From the NCBI RefSeq assembly GCF_023498005.1, contig NZ_CP097289.1, forward strand, positions 3,100,001 through 3,164,000: a stretch of 64,000 nt of DNA, given 5' to 3'. Source of the DNA: Streptomyces durmitorensis (GTDB lineage Bacteria; Actinomycetota; Actinomycetes; Streptomycetales; Streptomycetaceae). How positions within the stretch are numbered: the first letter of the stretch is position 1; each line of letters opens with the position of its first letter. The notes below the pieces were generated by a model, which worked only from the letters and a program-made list of their open reading frames with translations, was not told the origin of the DNA and ran no database searches. Below, one piece after another: positions 8,672 through 16,225 of the stretch. The position numbers and the translations under genes are program-made.

Positions 8672-9150
8672 ATCTCTCCCACCCACCCACCCGATTACCC
8701 CGCAGCATGCGGGGTGGGGTGGGTGGGTTGCCTCGTATGCACGCCGGGTGGGGTGGGTGGGTTGGCCTCACATGCGCCCCAGGTGCTGGGGGTGGGTTGG
8801 CCTCGCATGCACAGGGTGGGTGGCTTGACCTCGCTAGCGCGCCAGGTGCTGGGGGTGGGTTGGCCTCGCATGCGCGCCAGGCGGGGCGGGTGGGTTGCCT
8901 CGCATGCGCGCCGGGCGGGGCGGGTGCGTTGACCTCGCACGCCAGGCGGGGCGGGTGGGTTGGCCTCGCATGCGCGCCAGGTGCTGGGGGTGGGTTGGCT
9001 TCTCTGCGTGCCGGGTGCTGGGGGCGCCCCGTATGCATGCGGGGCGGGGTGGGTTGCCCCGCATGTGTGCCGGGGGGGCAGTGCGTGGGCTGCCTCGTAT
9101 ACGTGTCGGGGGCGGTGCGTGGGTTGTCTCGTGTGTGTGCCGTGTGCGGT
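8672..9150. repeat. Degenerate G-rich repeat array 2
   Basis: After the YceI gene, a TCTCCCACCCACCCACCCGA motif (8674-8693) is followed to about 9150 by roughly ten imperfect units. They have the core GGGTGGGTTGSCTCGYATGCR, with variable spacers such as CCAGGTGCTGG or CCGGGCGGGGC. Unit length varies between about 25 and 50 bp. Several frames stay open on both strands only because the repeat lacks stop codons. No gene is supported here. The plus strand is strikingly G-rich, with clustered GGG runs. Confidence 0.85.
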
Positions 9151-9172
9151 AGGGGTCCTATAGCGTTTGGGC

Positions 9173-9709
9173 GTGGTCGAGTTCGTGCAGCAACTGCCTG
9201 CCCTGATAGGCGTGATCGTCGGTGCGCTCGGGTCGTATCTGGCGATCACGCGAGGCGATCGGGCACGCTTTCAGCGGGAGCAGGCAGCCCGTTGGGACGA
9301 GCGGCGGCTCGCCGTGTACGGCGACTACGCCCGCGTCGTGAAGCAGGCGGTCACGCTCACCTACCGCGTCGCGGCGCACCTCGGCAACGACCCGCACCCG
9401 CATCCCCTGACCCCCGAAGAAGCAGCGCCCCACCTGGCGGAAGCCTCCATCGCGCGGGATCCGGCCGGGGAAGCACTGCTGATGCTCGGCACACCGGACG
9501 TGGTGGACAAGGCGCGGGTCTGGGTGCTCACGGTCGTCGAGATGGAGCGCTTCTTGCGCGCGGGCACTCACGATCCGGACGCGTGGTCCGCCCTGCTCGA
9601 TCGCCAGCGGACCACACGCGAGGGCTACTACCAGGCGGTCCGGCGCGACTTGGCGCTCCCGCCCGGACATTCGGGGAGGTGGCGCATGCCGCCGCCGGAG
9701 AGCGCCTGA
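9173..9709 (+). CDS. Hypothetical protein with N-terminal membrane segment
   Basis: A 178-residue protein of no family I recognise. Residues about 8-27 (ALIGVIVGALGSYLAI) form a single hydrophobic segment, followed by a charged helix (RGDRARFQREQAARWDERRL) and a soluble helical domain. Small anchored proteins of this plan are common in Streptomyces. No ribosome site precedes the GTG; a TATAG-like -10 element ends only about 8 bp upstream, so the mRNA may be leaderless. A TTG two codons upstream (9167) is an alternative start. Confidence 0.7.
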   Translation: MVEFVQQLPALIGVIVGALGSYLAITRGDRARFQREQAARWDERRLAVYGDYARVVKQAVTLTYRVAAHLGNDPHPHPLTPEEAAPHLAEASIARDPAGEALLMLGTPDVVDKARVWVLTVVEMERFLRAGTHDPDAWSALLDRQRTTREGYYQAVRRDLALPPGHSGRWRMPPPESA

Positions 9710-9738
9710 GCCCCCGGATCCTGGATCCCGGTTCCCGG

Positions 9739-10362
9739 CTACGCCCAGTCGGGCCTGCGGCCGAGGTACCTCAGCAGTTCGGCGGCCTCCCCCTTCTCCG
9801 CCCCACCCGCTTCCGCCTCAAGGGCAGGCGCGAACGCGAAGGCACGGACCGGCTCGACGATCTGCCGGGCCACGTCGAGCAGCGGTCGCGCCAACTCGTC
9901 GTCGAGCGGCGAGGGTTGGCCCGTGGCCACGGCCATGTCCCATGCGTGGACGGCGGCGTCGAGTGCGCAGGCGCCGACGCCGAGGGCGGCCGTCATGGTG
10001 CCGGGCGGAAGCGGTACGCGTACCTCCTGAACCGACGCGTCGACCGTCCCCCACGCCGCCGCGGCGGCCACGAGCGCCGGTTCCAGCAGGGCCTCCGGGG
10101 TATCCGTCAGCTTGCCGGAAGGTGTGAACGGATTCTCCGTGGGGCCGGGGCCCCCGGTGAGGGACGAGGCATAGCCGAGTTGGTCGCCCACCGCGTGCTG
10201 GAAGACCTGGGTGACGTTCCACTCCGCGCAGGGCGTCGGGCGGTCCCAGCCCCCGTCCGGTACGCCGCGGACAGCCGTGCGCAGGGCCGCGTGCGCTCGG
10301 TCGAGGATGGCCCAGGTGGTGCCGTTCATCCCGTTCGTCCCGTTCGTGCCGTGCTCGCCCAC
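9739..10362 (-). CDS. TIGR03086 family metal-binding protein (DinB/maleylpyruvate isomerase fold)
   Basis: A 207-residue protein. It begins with a short Asn/Gly/Thr repeat (MGEHGTNGTNGMNGT) and then a four-helix DinB-like domain. Family signatures are PTPCAEWNVTQVFQHAVGDQ, with a metal-ligand His, and ALDAAVHAWDMAVATGQ, with the second His. Members resemble mycothiol-dependent maleylpyruvate isomerase and are thought to be thiol-dependent enzymes, but the substrate is unknown. The GTG start has GGGGAAG upstream. It is convergent with the preceding membrane protein and divergent from the SDR gene. Confidence 0.88.
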   Translation of the reverse strand: MGEHGTNGTNGMNGTTWAILDRAHAALRTAVRGVPDGGWDRPTPCAEWNVTQVFQHAVGDQLGYASSLTGGPGPTENPFTPSGKLTDTPEALLEPALVAAAAAWGTVDASVQEVRVPLPPGTMTAALGVGACALDAAVHAWDMAVATGQPSPLDDELARPLLDVARQIVEPVRAFAFAPALEAEAGGAEKGEAAELLRYLGRRPDWA

Positions 10363-10450
10363 TGTCTTCCCCCGTTGGTCGATGTGCGCCCCGCTTGTCG
10401 ATGTGCGCCCCGGAGAGAGCCCTCCGCCGGTCAGGGCTCACACGCTCACC

Positions 10451-10481
10451 TTGCCCTAGAGCGCGGTCCAGCTTCTAGCGT
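10451..10481 (+). promoter_or_regulatory. Long-spacer (MerR-type) promoter of the SDR gene
   Basis: TTGCCC (10451-10456) and TAGCGT (10476-10481) are separated by 19 bp. The spacer holds the imperfect dyad CTAGAGCGCGGTCCAG (6 of 8 arm positions match). A 19-bp spacer with a central dyad is the hallmark of MerR-family activation. No merR gene is adjacent, so the regulator would act in trans. Confidence 0.45.
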
Positions 10482-10488
10482 CACGCAC

Positions 10489-11499
10489 ATGACCACACAG
10501 CAGGGGCAACAGCAGGCGCAACAGCACAGGATCGGCAGCGGGTTCGGCGCGTCGAGCACCGCGGACGACGTACTCGCCGGGATCGACCTCTCGGGCAGGA
10601 CGGCGCTGGTCACCGGCGGCTACTCGGGGCTCGGCCTGGAGATCACCCGGGCTCTGAGCCGCGCGGGCGCGCACGTCGTCGTCCCGGCGCGCAGGCCCGA
10701 CGCGGCGAAGGAGGCGCTGCGGGGCACGGACCGCGTGGAGGTGCGGGCGCTGGACCTGGCCGATCAGGAGAGCATCCGGCACTTCGCGGAACGCTTCCTC
10801 GCCACGGATCGCGCCCTCGACATCCTCATCAACAACGCGGGGGTGATGGCGTGCCCCGAGACCCGGGTCGGCCCGGACGGCACCTGGGAGTCGCACTTCG
10901 CGATCAACCACCTGGGCCACTTCGCCCTGGTCAACCGCCTCCACCCGGCGCTGAGTCCGGGCACCGCACGCGTCGTGTCCGTGGCCTCGTCCGGGCACTT
11001 CCTCTCCGACATCCGCTGGACGGACCCGCACTTCCACGAGGGCTACGACCGCTGGCTGGCCTACGCCCAGTCCAAGACGGCGAACGCCCTCTTCGCCGTC
11101 CACCTCAACTCATTGCGTACGACCGACTCATCGCGTACGGCCGACACAGGCCGCCCGCGGGCCTTCTCCGTCCACCCCGGCAGCATCCTCACCCCCCTGC
11201 AACGCCACATCCCCCGCGAGGAACAGATCGCGCAGGGCTGGATGTCCGCCGACGGCACACCGGCACAGGGATTCAAGACCCCGGCGCAGGGCGCGGCCAC
11301 GGCGGTCTGGGCCGCGACGTCACCGCTCCTGGACGCCCAGGGCGGCGCGTACTGCCAGGACTGCGACATCGCGGAGCCCGCCACCACGGAGGACATGCTG
11401 ATCGGAGGCGTCAAACCCTGGGCGACCGACCCCGATGCCGCGGCCCGCCTCTGGCAACTGTCCGCGGACATGACGGGGTTGGGCGACCTGGCATCATGA
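10489..11499 (+). CDS. Short-chain dehydrogenase/reductase
   Basis: A 336-residue NAD(P)-dependent oxidoreductase of the classical SDR/WW-oxidoreductase-like group. A Gln-rich leader (1-12) precedes the Rossmann glycine motif TGGYSGLG (42-49). NNAGVM follows, then the catalytic Ser in VSVASSGHF and the Tyr-Lys pair in YAQSK. The frame remains open far upstream through array 2, but this ATG directly follows the promoter-like element at 10451-10481 and starts recognisable homology. A MerR-type promoter suggests induction by electrophilic or redox-active compounds. The substrate is not predictable. Confidence 0.93.
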   Translation: MTTQQGQQQAQQHRIGSGFGASSTADDVLAGIDLSGRTALVTGGYSGLGLEITRALSRAGAHVVVPARRPDAAKEALRGTDRVEVRALDLADQESIRHFAERFLATDRALDILINNAGVMACPETRVGPDGTWESHFAINHLGHFALVNRLHPALSPGTARVVSVASSGHFLSDIRWTDPHFHEGYDRWLAYAQSKTANALFAVHLNSLRTTDSSRTADTGRPRAFSVHPGSILTPLQRHIPREEQIAQGWMSADGTPAQGFKTPAQGAATAVWAATSPLLDAQGGAYCQDCDIAEPATTEDMLIGGVKPWATDPDAAARLWQLSADMTGLGDLAS

Positions 11500-11503
11500 C
11501 GGC

Positions 11504-11818
11504 ATGACCCCGAACCGCCACGAGTGGATCACCGTCGCCGCGTACGAGAACACGTCCGGCGCCCCGCGGCCCCTTGCCGCCCTCCGCGCTTGACTGCGTG
11601 AGCGCGGCATCGACTGGATGCCGTTCACACCGGACGAGGTGTACTGGGACCACCTGTGCGGCCGCGGCTCCGACGGCCACTGGCACGGCTCCTTCGTGGT
11701 CCACGTCCGGGCGGACGCCCTGCGCCCCCTGGGCCTGCACCCGAGCCAGCCCTCGTCCCGGGCGGTCGGCCCCTCGCCGCCGGGTTGGTGGCACGCGGCG
11801 GCGGAACGGCGCGGCTAG
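11504..11818 (+). pseudogene. Small ORF interrupted by an in-frame TGA
   Basis: The ATG at 11504 opens a frame (MTPNRHEWITVAAYENTSG) that stops at TGA 11591-11593. The same frame then continues without another stop to 11818 (LRERGIDWMPFTPDEVYWDH and beyond), so a single nonsense codon splits a protein of about 104 residues. Both parts have normal Streptomyces third-position G+C. The simplest reading is a recent nonsense mutation. Alternatives are that only the downstream part, from ATG 11618 (66 codons), is made, or that the stop is read through. The product resembles no family I can name. Confidence 0.6.
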
Positions 11819-12702
11819 GCCCTGACGGCATCCGTGTGCGTCAGGATCGCCTCCGCGAGCGGGCCCTGCACCGCCGGGGGCAGTGCGTGCCCCATGCCCG
11901 CGATCTCCACCACGCGCGCGCCGCCGCCTCCGATGACCTGGGCCAGGTGGTGCGGGTGCGGCGGCGGGAACACCGGCTCGGCCGGACCGGAGATGACGAG
12001 CGTGGGGACCTTCGAGTCGGCCAGTTCGTCGGTGCGGAGCATGTGGGAGTCGTCGGCTCGGGCGTGTGCGGTCGAGGCGACGTGGGTTCCTGTGTGCGCG
12101 ATGATCCGGGCCTCCAGGTCGCGGAAGTACGCGTCCTCGGCGGGGAGTTGGTCGCCGTTGAGGACACGCCAGTGCTCCACGCGGCGGTCCAGTTCGGCCT
12201 CCGGGCCCTTGTCCTCGACCGGGCGGGACCACATCTCCAGGACTTCCGGGGCGATGCCGGGGAGCTCTCCGACCGGCACCTGCGTTCCGTCCAGCGCCTT
12301 GTACAGGGTTTCACTGAGCGCGCAGGTGCCGATCAGGGTGGCGCTGAGAACGCGCTCGGGGTGGTCGGCGAGGACCAGCTGGGTCAGCATGCCGCCGAGC
12401 GACATGCCCACCAGATGCGCCTTCTCGACGCCGAGACCGTCCAGGACCGCCACGGCGTCCCGGGCCAAGTCGGTGATGGGGTACGGGTGTTGATCGAAGG
12501 CGGTGGTGGAACGGCCGGTGTCCCGGTGGTCGTAGCGGATGACCTGATGCCGGGCCGCGAGTGCGTCGACCAGGGCGTCGGGCCACCCGAGGCCGGAGGC
12601 CTGGGCGCCCATGACCAGGAGCAGTGCGGGGGCCTCGGGGTCACCGCGCCGCTCCGTCCACAGGCGGACGCCGGGGGCGGTTTCGACGTACTGCTGCTGC
12701 AT
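11815..12702 (-). CDS. Alpha/beta hydrolase
   Basis: A 295-residue alpha/beta hydrolase of the 3-oxoadipate-lactonase/esterase type. The oxyanion region is LLLVMGAQASGLGW, the nucleophile elbow GMSLGG, and the catalytic His is near the C-terminus in IAGMGHALP. The start at 12702 was chosen over an upstream ATG because GGAAGG precedes it. The cap region (about 140-215) is standard. A TetR-like palindrome lies upstream. The substrate is unknown. Confidence 0.9.
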   Translation of the reverse strand: MQQQYVETAPGVRLWTERRGDPEAPALLLVMGAQASGLGWPDALVDALAARHQVIRYDHRDTGRSTTAFDQHPYPITDLARDAVAVLDGLGVEKAHLVGMSLGGMLTQLVLADHPERVLSATLIGTCALSETLYKALDGTQVPVGELPGIAPEVLEMWSRPVEDKGPEAELDRRVEHWRVLNGDQLPAEDAYFRDLEARIIAHTGTHVASTAHARADDSHMLRTDELADSKVPTLVISGPAEPVFPPPHPHHLAQVIGGGGARVVEIAGMGHALPPAVQGPLAEAILTHTDAVRA

Positions 12703-12737
12703 GGGGTGACCTTCCGGTTCGGCGAGGACCAACGGAC

Positions 12738-12749
12738 CGATACGTATCG
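12738..12749. promoter_or_regulatory. CGATACGTATCG palindrome (TetR-type operator)
   Basis: A perfect 12-bp palindrome lies 36 bp upstream of the hydrolase start codon, where a promoter is expected. The sequence is typical of TetR-family operators. No tetR gene is adjacent. Confidence 0.5.
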
Positions 12750-12882
12750 TCTCGCGAACCCCTCAGAACGTCAACCCCGTCATCACCGCATCCCGGCATC
12801 TCGTCATCCAGGCATCCCGGCATCCCGGCATCACAGACGGACCAGCGCCCCCCGCGTCCCCGCGCCCCCTCAGCCGAAGCCC

Positions 12883-14229
12883 CTAGAACCCCCCACCCCC
12901 GAAGTCCCCACCGCCCCCAAAGTCCCCGCCACCCCCGAAGTCCCCAGGGTTGAAGTCCGACCCCGAGTAGTCCCCGCCGTCGTACCCTCCCCCGCCCCCG
13001 AAGTCCCCGTACCCCGACCCGTAGTCCGCTCCGTACGCCGGGCTCGCCATCATTCCGCCCAGCATCGTGCCGACCAGGAGACCCGGCAGCATGCCGCCGC
13101 CGAAGTAGCCGCCGGCCCACGGGCCGTAGGCCGGGCCCGCCTCCCAGTACGGGCGTCGCTCCCCCGACTCCGTGGTCACCGTGCGCGCCATCGGCTCCTG
13201 CCCGTCCGCGAGGCGCGTCGCGTCCGCCAGGCAGACCGGGACCGAACGCTCGGCCCCACCCTGCGGCGCCCACTGCGCGTCCTTCACCGACGGGCCGTGC
13301 CGCGGGTCGAAGAAGCAGGGGGCCCGCCGCTCCGGCAGTGGGCGGCCCTCGCGCCGTGCGGCCAGGAGCGCCAGCGAGAAGCGGCCGTCCTCCAGGGACT
13401 GGGTGACCGCCCGCACCTGCTCGGGCCGCTCCGCCGCCGCCATGAACGACTTCGCCTTCTCGTACGAGTCGAGGGCCCGTTCGTAGTCCGCGCGCATCGT
13501 GTCGTCCGCGGCCGCCTCCGCGGGGTGGAAGTCGAGACGGTCCAGCTCCTCGCCGTACGCCGTGATGTCCTCGTCCACCACGACCCGCAGCTTCTCCAGG
13601 GCGATCCGCTGCTCCTCGGCCTTCCGCCGCCGGTTGCGCCGGACCACCGCGTACGTGGCCCCGCCACCCGCGACGAGCACCGCGCCGACACCGATCAGCG
13701 CACCCACGGGAGTGCCGCCGTCAGAACCCGCGGCGTCGTCCCACGAAGCCGGTGCCGAGCCGCGCGCGTCCTTCACTGCCTGGTCGACGAAGTCGTTGAG
13801 CTGGGTCTTGGTGTCGCCCACGTCCTTGTACGTGGTGACGAGGTTCGCGACGGCCGCGTTGCTCAGGACCGCCCCGTCCGCTCGCGCGTTGAACGCGTCG
13901 CCGAGCCTGACCCCGTACACACCCGTCACACCGGTCTCGGTGCGCAGCTTCTGGAAGAGGTCCTGCTTCGGGAAGTCCGCGGGCAGGACCGCCACGAACA
14001 CCGGCTTGTCGGCGTCCTTGATCTTCTCCGCGATGGCGTCCGCCTCGGACCCGGAGAGCTGGTCCGATGCGGCCGGATCCACGTACACCGGGCTCTTCTC
14101 CCAGGCGTCGGCGACCGCCGGAACACCGGTGGCAGCCGCGGCCCCGGGCGCTGCGGTCAACGACACGGCACCCAGGGTCACGAGAAGCCCGGACAGCGCG
14201 ACAAATATTCGCTTCGTCCCATTGCTCAT
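12883..14229 (-). CDS. Secreted/membrane protein with glycine-rich C-terminus
   Basis: A 448-residue protein. Residues 1-33 form a signal peptide (IFVALSGLLVTLGAVSL, then AAPGAAAA). An extracytoplasmic domain of about 130 residues follows, which may adopt a TPM-like fold (KPVFVAVLPADFPKQDLFQK). A single transmembrane helix lies near 172-195, then a charged cytoplasmic helical region (RRNRRRKAEEQRIALEKLRV). The protein ends in a Gly/Asp/Phe/Tyr-rich tail with repeated DFGGGG units. TPM-like domain proteins with such tails are common in actinobacteria. The role is unknown. Confidence 0.8.
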   Translation of the reverse strand: MSNGTKRIFVALSGLLVTLGAVSLTAAPGAAAATGVPAVADAWEKSPVYVDPAASDQLSGSEADAIAEKIKDADKPVFVAVLPADFPKQDLFQKLRTETGVTGVYGVRLGDAFNARADGAVLSNAAVANLVTTYKDVGDTKTQLNDFVDQAVKDARGSAPASWDDAAGSDGGTPVGALIGVGAVLVAGGGATYAVVRRNRRRKAEEQRIALEKLRVVVDEDITAYGEELDRLDFHPAEAAADDTMRADYERALDSYEKAKSFMAAAERPEQVRAVTQSLEDGRFSLALLAARREGRPLPERRAPCFFDPRHGPSVKDAQWAPQGGAERSVPVCLADATRLADGQEPMARTVTTESGERRPYWEAGPAYGPWAGGYFGGGMLPGLLVGTMLGGMMASPAYGADYGSGYGDFGGGGGYDGGDYSGSDFNPGDFGGGGDFGGGGDFGGGGF

Positions 14230-14290
14230 ACTTCGAAGCTAACTCAGTCGGGCCCCCGGCGGAGGTCCGGGACGTCCCCAGTTCCGGCGA

Positions 14291-15895
14291 CTACTCCACC
14301 GGCTCGACGCCTGCCCGCAGCAGACCGAACGTGTACGCGTCCTCAAGGGCCTGCCACGACGCCGCGATCACGTTCTCCGCCACACCCACCGTCGACCACT
14401 CACCGTCACCGTCACTGGTGGAGATCAGCACCCGGGTCGTGGACGACGTGCCGTGCTTGCCCTCCAGGATGCGGACCTTGTAGTCGACCAGCTCCATCTT
14501 GGCGAGCTGGGGGTAGATCCGCTCAAGACCCACCCGCAGCGACCGGTCGAGCGCGTTGACCGGGCCGTTGCCCTCCGCCGTGGCGACGATGCGCTCGCCC
14601 TTGGCCCACAGCTTCACGGTCGCCTCGTTCGCGTGCGTGCCGTCGGGCCGGTCCTCGACGATGGCCCGCCAGGACTCGACACGGAAGTAGCGCCGGGCCC
14701 GCCCCTCGGCCTCCTCGCGAAGGAGCAGCTCGAAGGACGCGTCCGCGGCCTCGTAGGTGTAGCCCCTGAGCTCGCGCTCCTTGACCCGCTCGACGACCCT
14801 GCCCACCAGCGCCCTGTCGTCGCCCAGGTCGATCCCGAGCTCCTTGCCCTTGAGCTCGATGGAGGCGCGCCCCGCCATGTCCGAGACCAGCATCCGGATG
14901 CGGTTGCCCACCAGGTCCGGGTCGATGTGCTGGTAGAGATCCGGGTCGACCTTGATCGCGGAGGCGTGCAGGCCCGCCTTGTGGGCGAAGGCCGAGACGC
15001 CTACGTACGGCTGGTGCGTGGAGGGGGTGAGGTTCACGACCTCGGCGATGGCATGCGAGACGCGGGTCATCTCGCGCAGCGAGCCCTCGGGCAGGACCTG
15101 CTTGCCGTACTTGAGCTCCAGGGCGCCGACCACGGGGAAGAGGTTGGCGTTGCCGACCCGCTCGCCGTAGCCGTTGGCGGTGCACTGCACGTGCGTGGCG
15201 CCCGCGTCGACGGCGGCGAGGGTGTTGGCGACCGCGCACCCCGTGTCGTCCTGCGCGTGGATGCCGAGGCGGGCGCCGGTGTCGGCGCGCACGGTGCCCA
15301 CGATCGCCTGGACCTGGGCGGGGAGCATGCCGCCGTTGGTGTCGCACAGGACGACGACGTCGGCGCCCGCCTCGGAGGCCGTGCGGACGACGGACTTCGC
15401 GTACTCGGGATTGGCGCGGTAGCCGTCGAAGAAGTGCTCGCAGTCGACGAAGACGCGCCGGCCCTGGCCGGTGAGGTAGGAGACGGTGTCGCGCACCATC
15501 TCCAGGTTCTCGTCCAGGGTCGTGCGCAGAGCGAGCTCGACGTGCCGGTCATGGGATTTGGCGACGAGCGTGATGACCGGGGCGCCGGACTCCAGCAGGG
15601 CGTTGACCTGCGGGTCCTTCGCCGCCGAGCCACCGGGGCGGCGCGTGGCGCCGAAGGCGACGAGCTGGGCGTGCCGGAAGGTGATCTCTTGCGATGCGCG
15701 GGCGAAGAACTCGGTGTCGCGGGGGTTGGCGCCCGGCCAGCCGCCCTCGATGAAGCCCACGCCGAAGTCGTCCAGGTGCCGGGCGATGGTCAGCTTGTCC
15801 GCGACGGTCAGGTTGATTCCCTCGCGCTGCGCGCCGTCGCGCAGCGTGGTGTCAAAGACGTGGAACGTATCGTCGGGTGTGCTGGTTTCCGTCAT
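14291..15895 (-). CDS. cimA: Citramalate synthase
   Basis: A 534-residue member of the alpha-isopropylmalate/homocitrate synthase family. It condenses pyruvate and acetyl-CoA to (R)-citramalate, the first step of threonine-independent isoleucine synthesis. The catalytic TIM barrel starts with FDTTLRDGAQREGINLTVADK and includes the metal-binding LGIHAQDDTGCAVANT and HVQCTANGYGERVGNANL. The C-terminal LeuA-dimer-type regulatory domain (about 390-525) suggests feedback control. The length and the missing leucine-type N-terminal extension favour CimA over LeuA. AGGAGC lies 8 bp before the ATG. A terminator-type attenuator and candidate leader peptide precede the gene. Confidence 0.94.
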   Translation of the reverse strand: MTETSTPDDTFHVFDTTLRDGAQREGINLTVADKLTIARHLDDFGVGFIEGGWPGANPRDTEFFARASQEITFRHAQLVAFGATRRPGGSAAKDPQVNALLESGAPVITLVAKSHDRHVELALRTTLDENLEMVRDTVSYLTGQGRRVFVDCEHFFDGYRANPEYAKSVVRTASEAGADVVVLCDTNGGMLPAQVQAIVGTVRADTGARLGIHAQDDTGCAVANTLAAVDAGATHVQCTANGYGERVGNANLFPVVGALELKYGKQVLPEGSLREMTRVSHAIAEVVNLTPSTHQPYVGVSAFAHKAGLHASAIKVDPDLYQHIDPDLVGNRIRMLVSDMAGRASIELKGKELGIDLGDDRALVGRVVERVKERELRGYTYEAADASFELLLREEAEGRARRYFRVESWRAIVEDRPDGTHANEATVKLWAKGERIVATAEGNGPVNALDRSLRVGLERIYPQLAKMELVDYKVRILEGKHGTSSTTRVLISTSDGDGEWSTVGVAENVIAASWQALEDAYTFGLLRAGVEPVE

Positions 15896-16005
15896 GCTGA
15901 TCTGGCTCCTGTGTCGGATCTCGGTCTACCGGAATGACCGGCTCCACCGCCTCAATGATCCCTCGCGCTCCGCGTCCGGCTGATGTTGGGCCAGGAAACG
16001 AAAAA

Positions 16006-16040
16006 ACCCCTCGTGGGTACGAGAGGTTTGCGCGCGGGTC
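16006..16040 (-). promoter_or_regulatory. Attenuator terminator and long-range pairing arm upstream of cimA
   Basis: On the minus strand a 9-bp stem (16019-16027 with 16006-16014, one G-U pair, 4-nt loop) is followed by six U residues. This is a rare U-tract terminator about 105 bp before cimA. Just upstream of it, 16030-16040 can pair with 16091-16101 inside the candidate leader ORF (10 of 11 positions). The ilvB leader has the same plan, including the ACCCCTCG stem core. This supports translation-dependent attenuation. Confidence 0.75.
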
Positions 16041-16082
16041 GAGAGACGACGGTGTCCGCCCGTACGTGGTGGTACGAGACGG

Positions 16083-16118
16083 TCACTGCGGACCGGCGCG
16101 CCTGCTGCCAATAATCAT
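16083..16118 (-). CDS. Candidate leader peptide of cimA
   Basis: An 11-codon ORF, MIIGSRRAGPQ, has two adjacent ATT isoleucine codons, which are rare in this genome. Its stop codon lies 56 nt before the terminator stem, against 55 nt in the ilvB leader. A GTG at 16133 would extend it to 16 residues (VLSFA added). The end of the peptide (IIGSRRAG) resembles the ilvB leader (VLGKRVG). No Shine-Dalgarno is seen for either start, so the exact start is uncertain. Confidence 0.5.
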   Translation of the reverse strand: MIIGSRRAGPQ

Positions 16119-16225
16119 GGCGAACGAGAGCACGGTGGCAGCCTGCCACAGCCCGCACACACCGCGCTGCCCCGTCTCACGATGCGGGCGACGCGTGTGA
16201 AGCGCCGCCCGCATGCCGTACGGCG

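Noticed and set aside
10378..10412. Direct repeat GTCGATGTGCGCCCCG upstream of the TIGR03086 gene
   Set aside because: Two 16-bp copies 19 bp apart are visible, but there is no palindrome or promoter relation to support an operator call.
8707..10488. A long N-terminal extension of the SDR protein
   Set aside because: It is translated through array 2 and across genes on both strands. The SDR homology starts at 10489 after a promoter-like element.
16106..16118. ATGATTATT upstream of cimA read as a -10 promoter element
   Set aside because: No -35 box lies at a suitable distance. The leader-peptide reading explains the ATT codons, pairing and terminator better, although a promoter role cannot be fully excluded.
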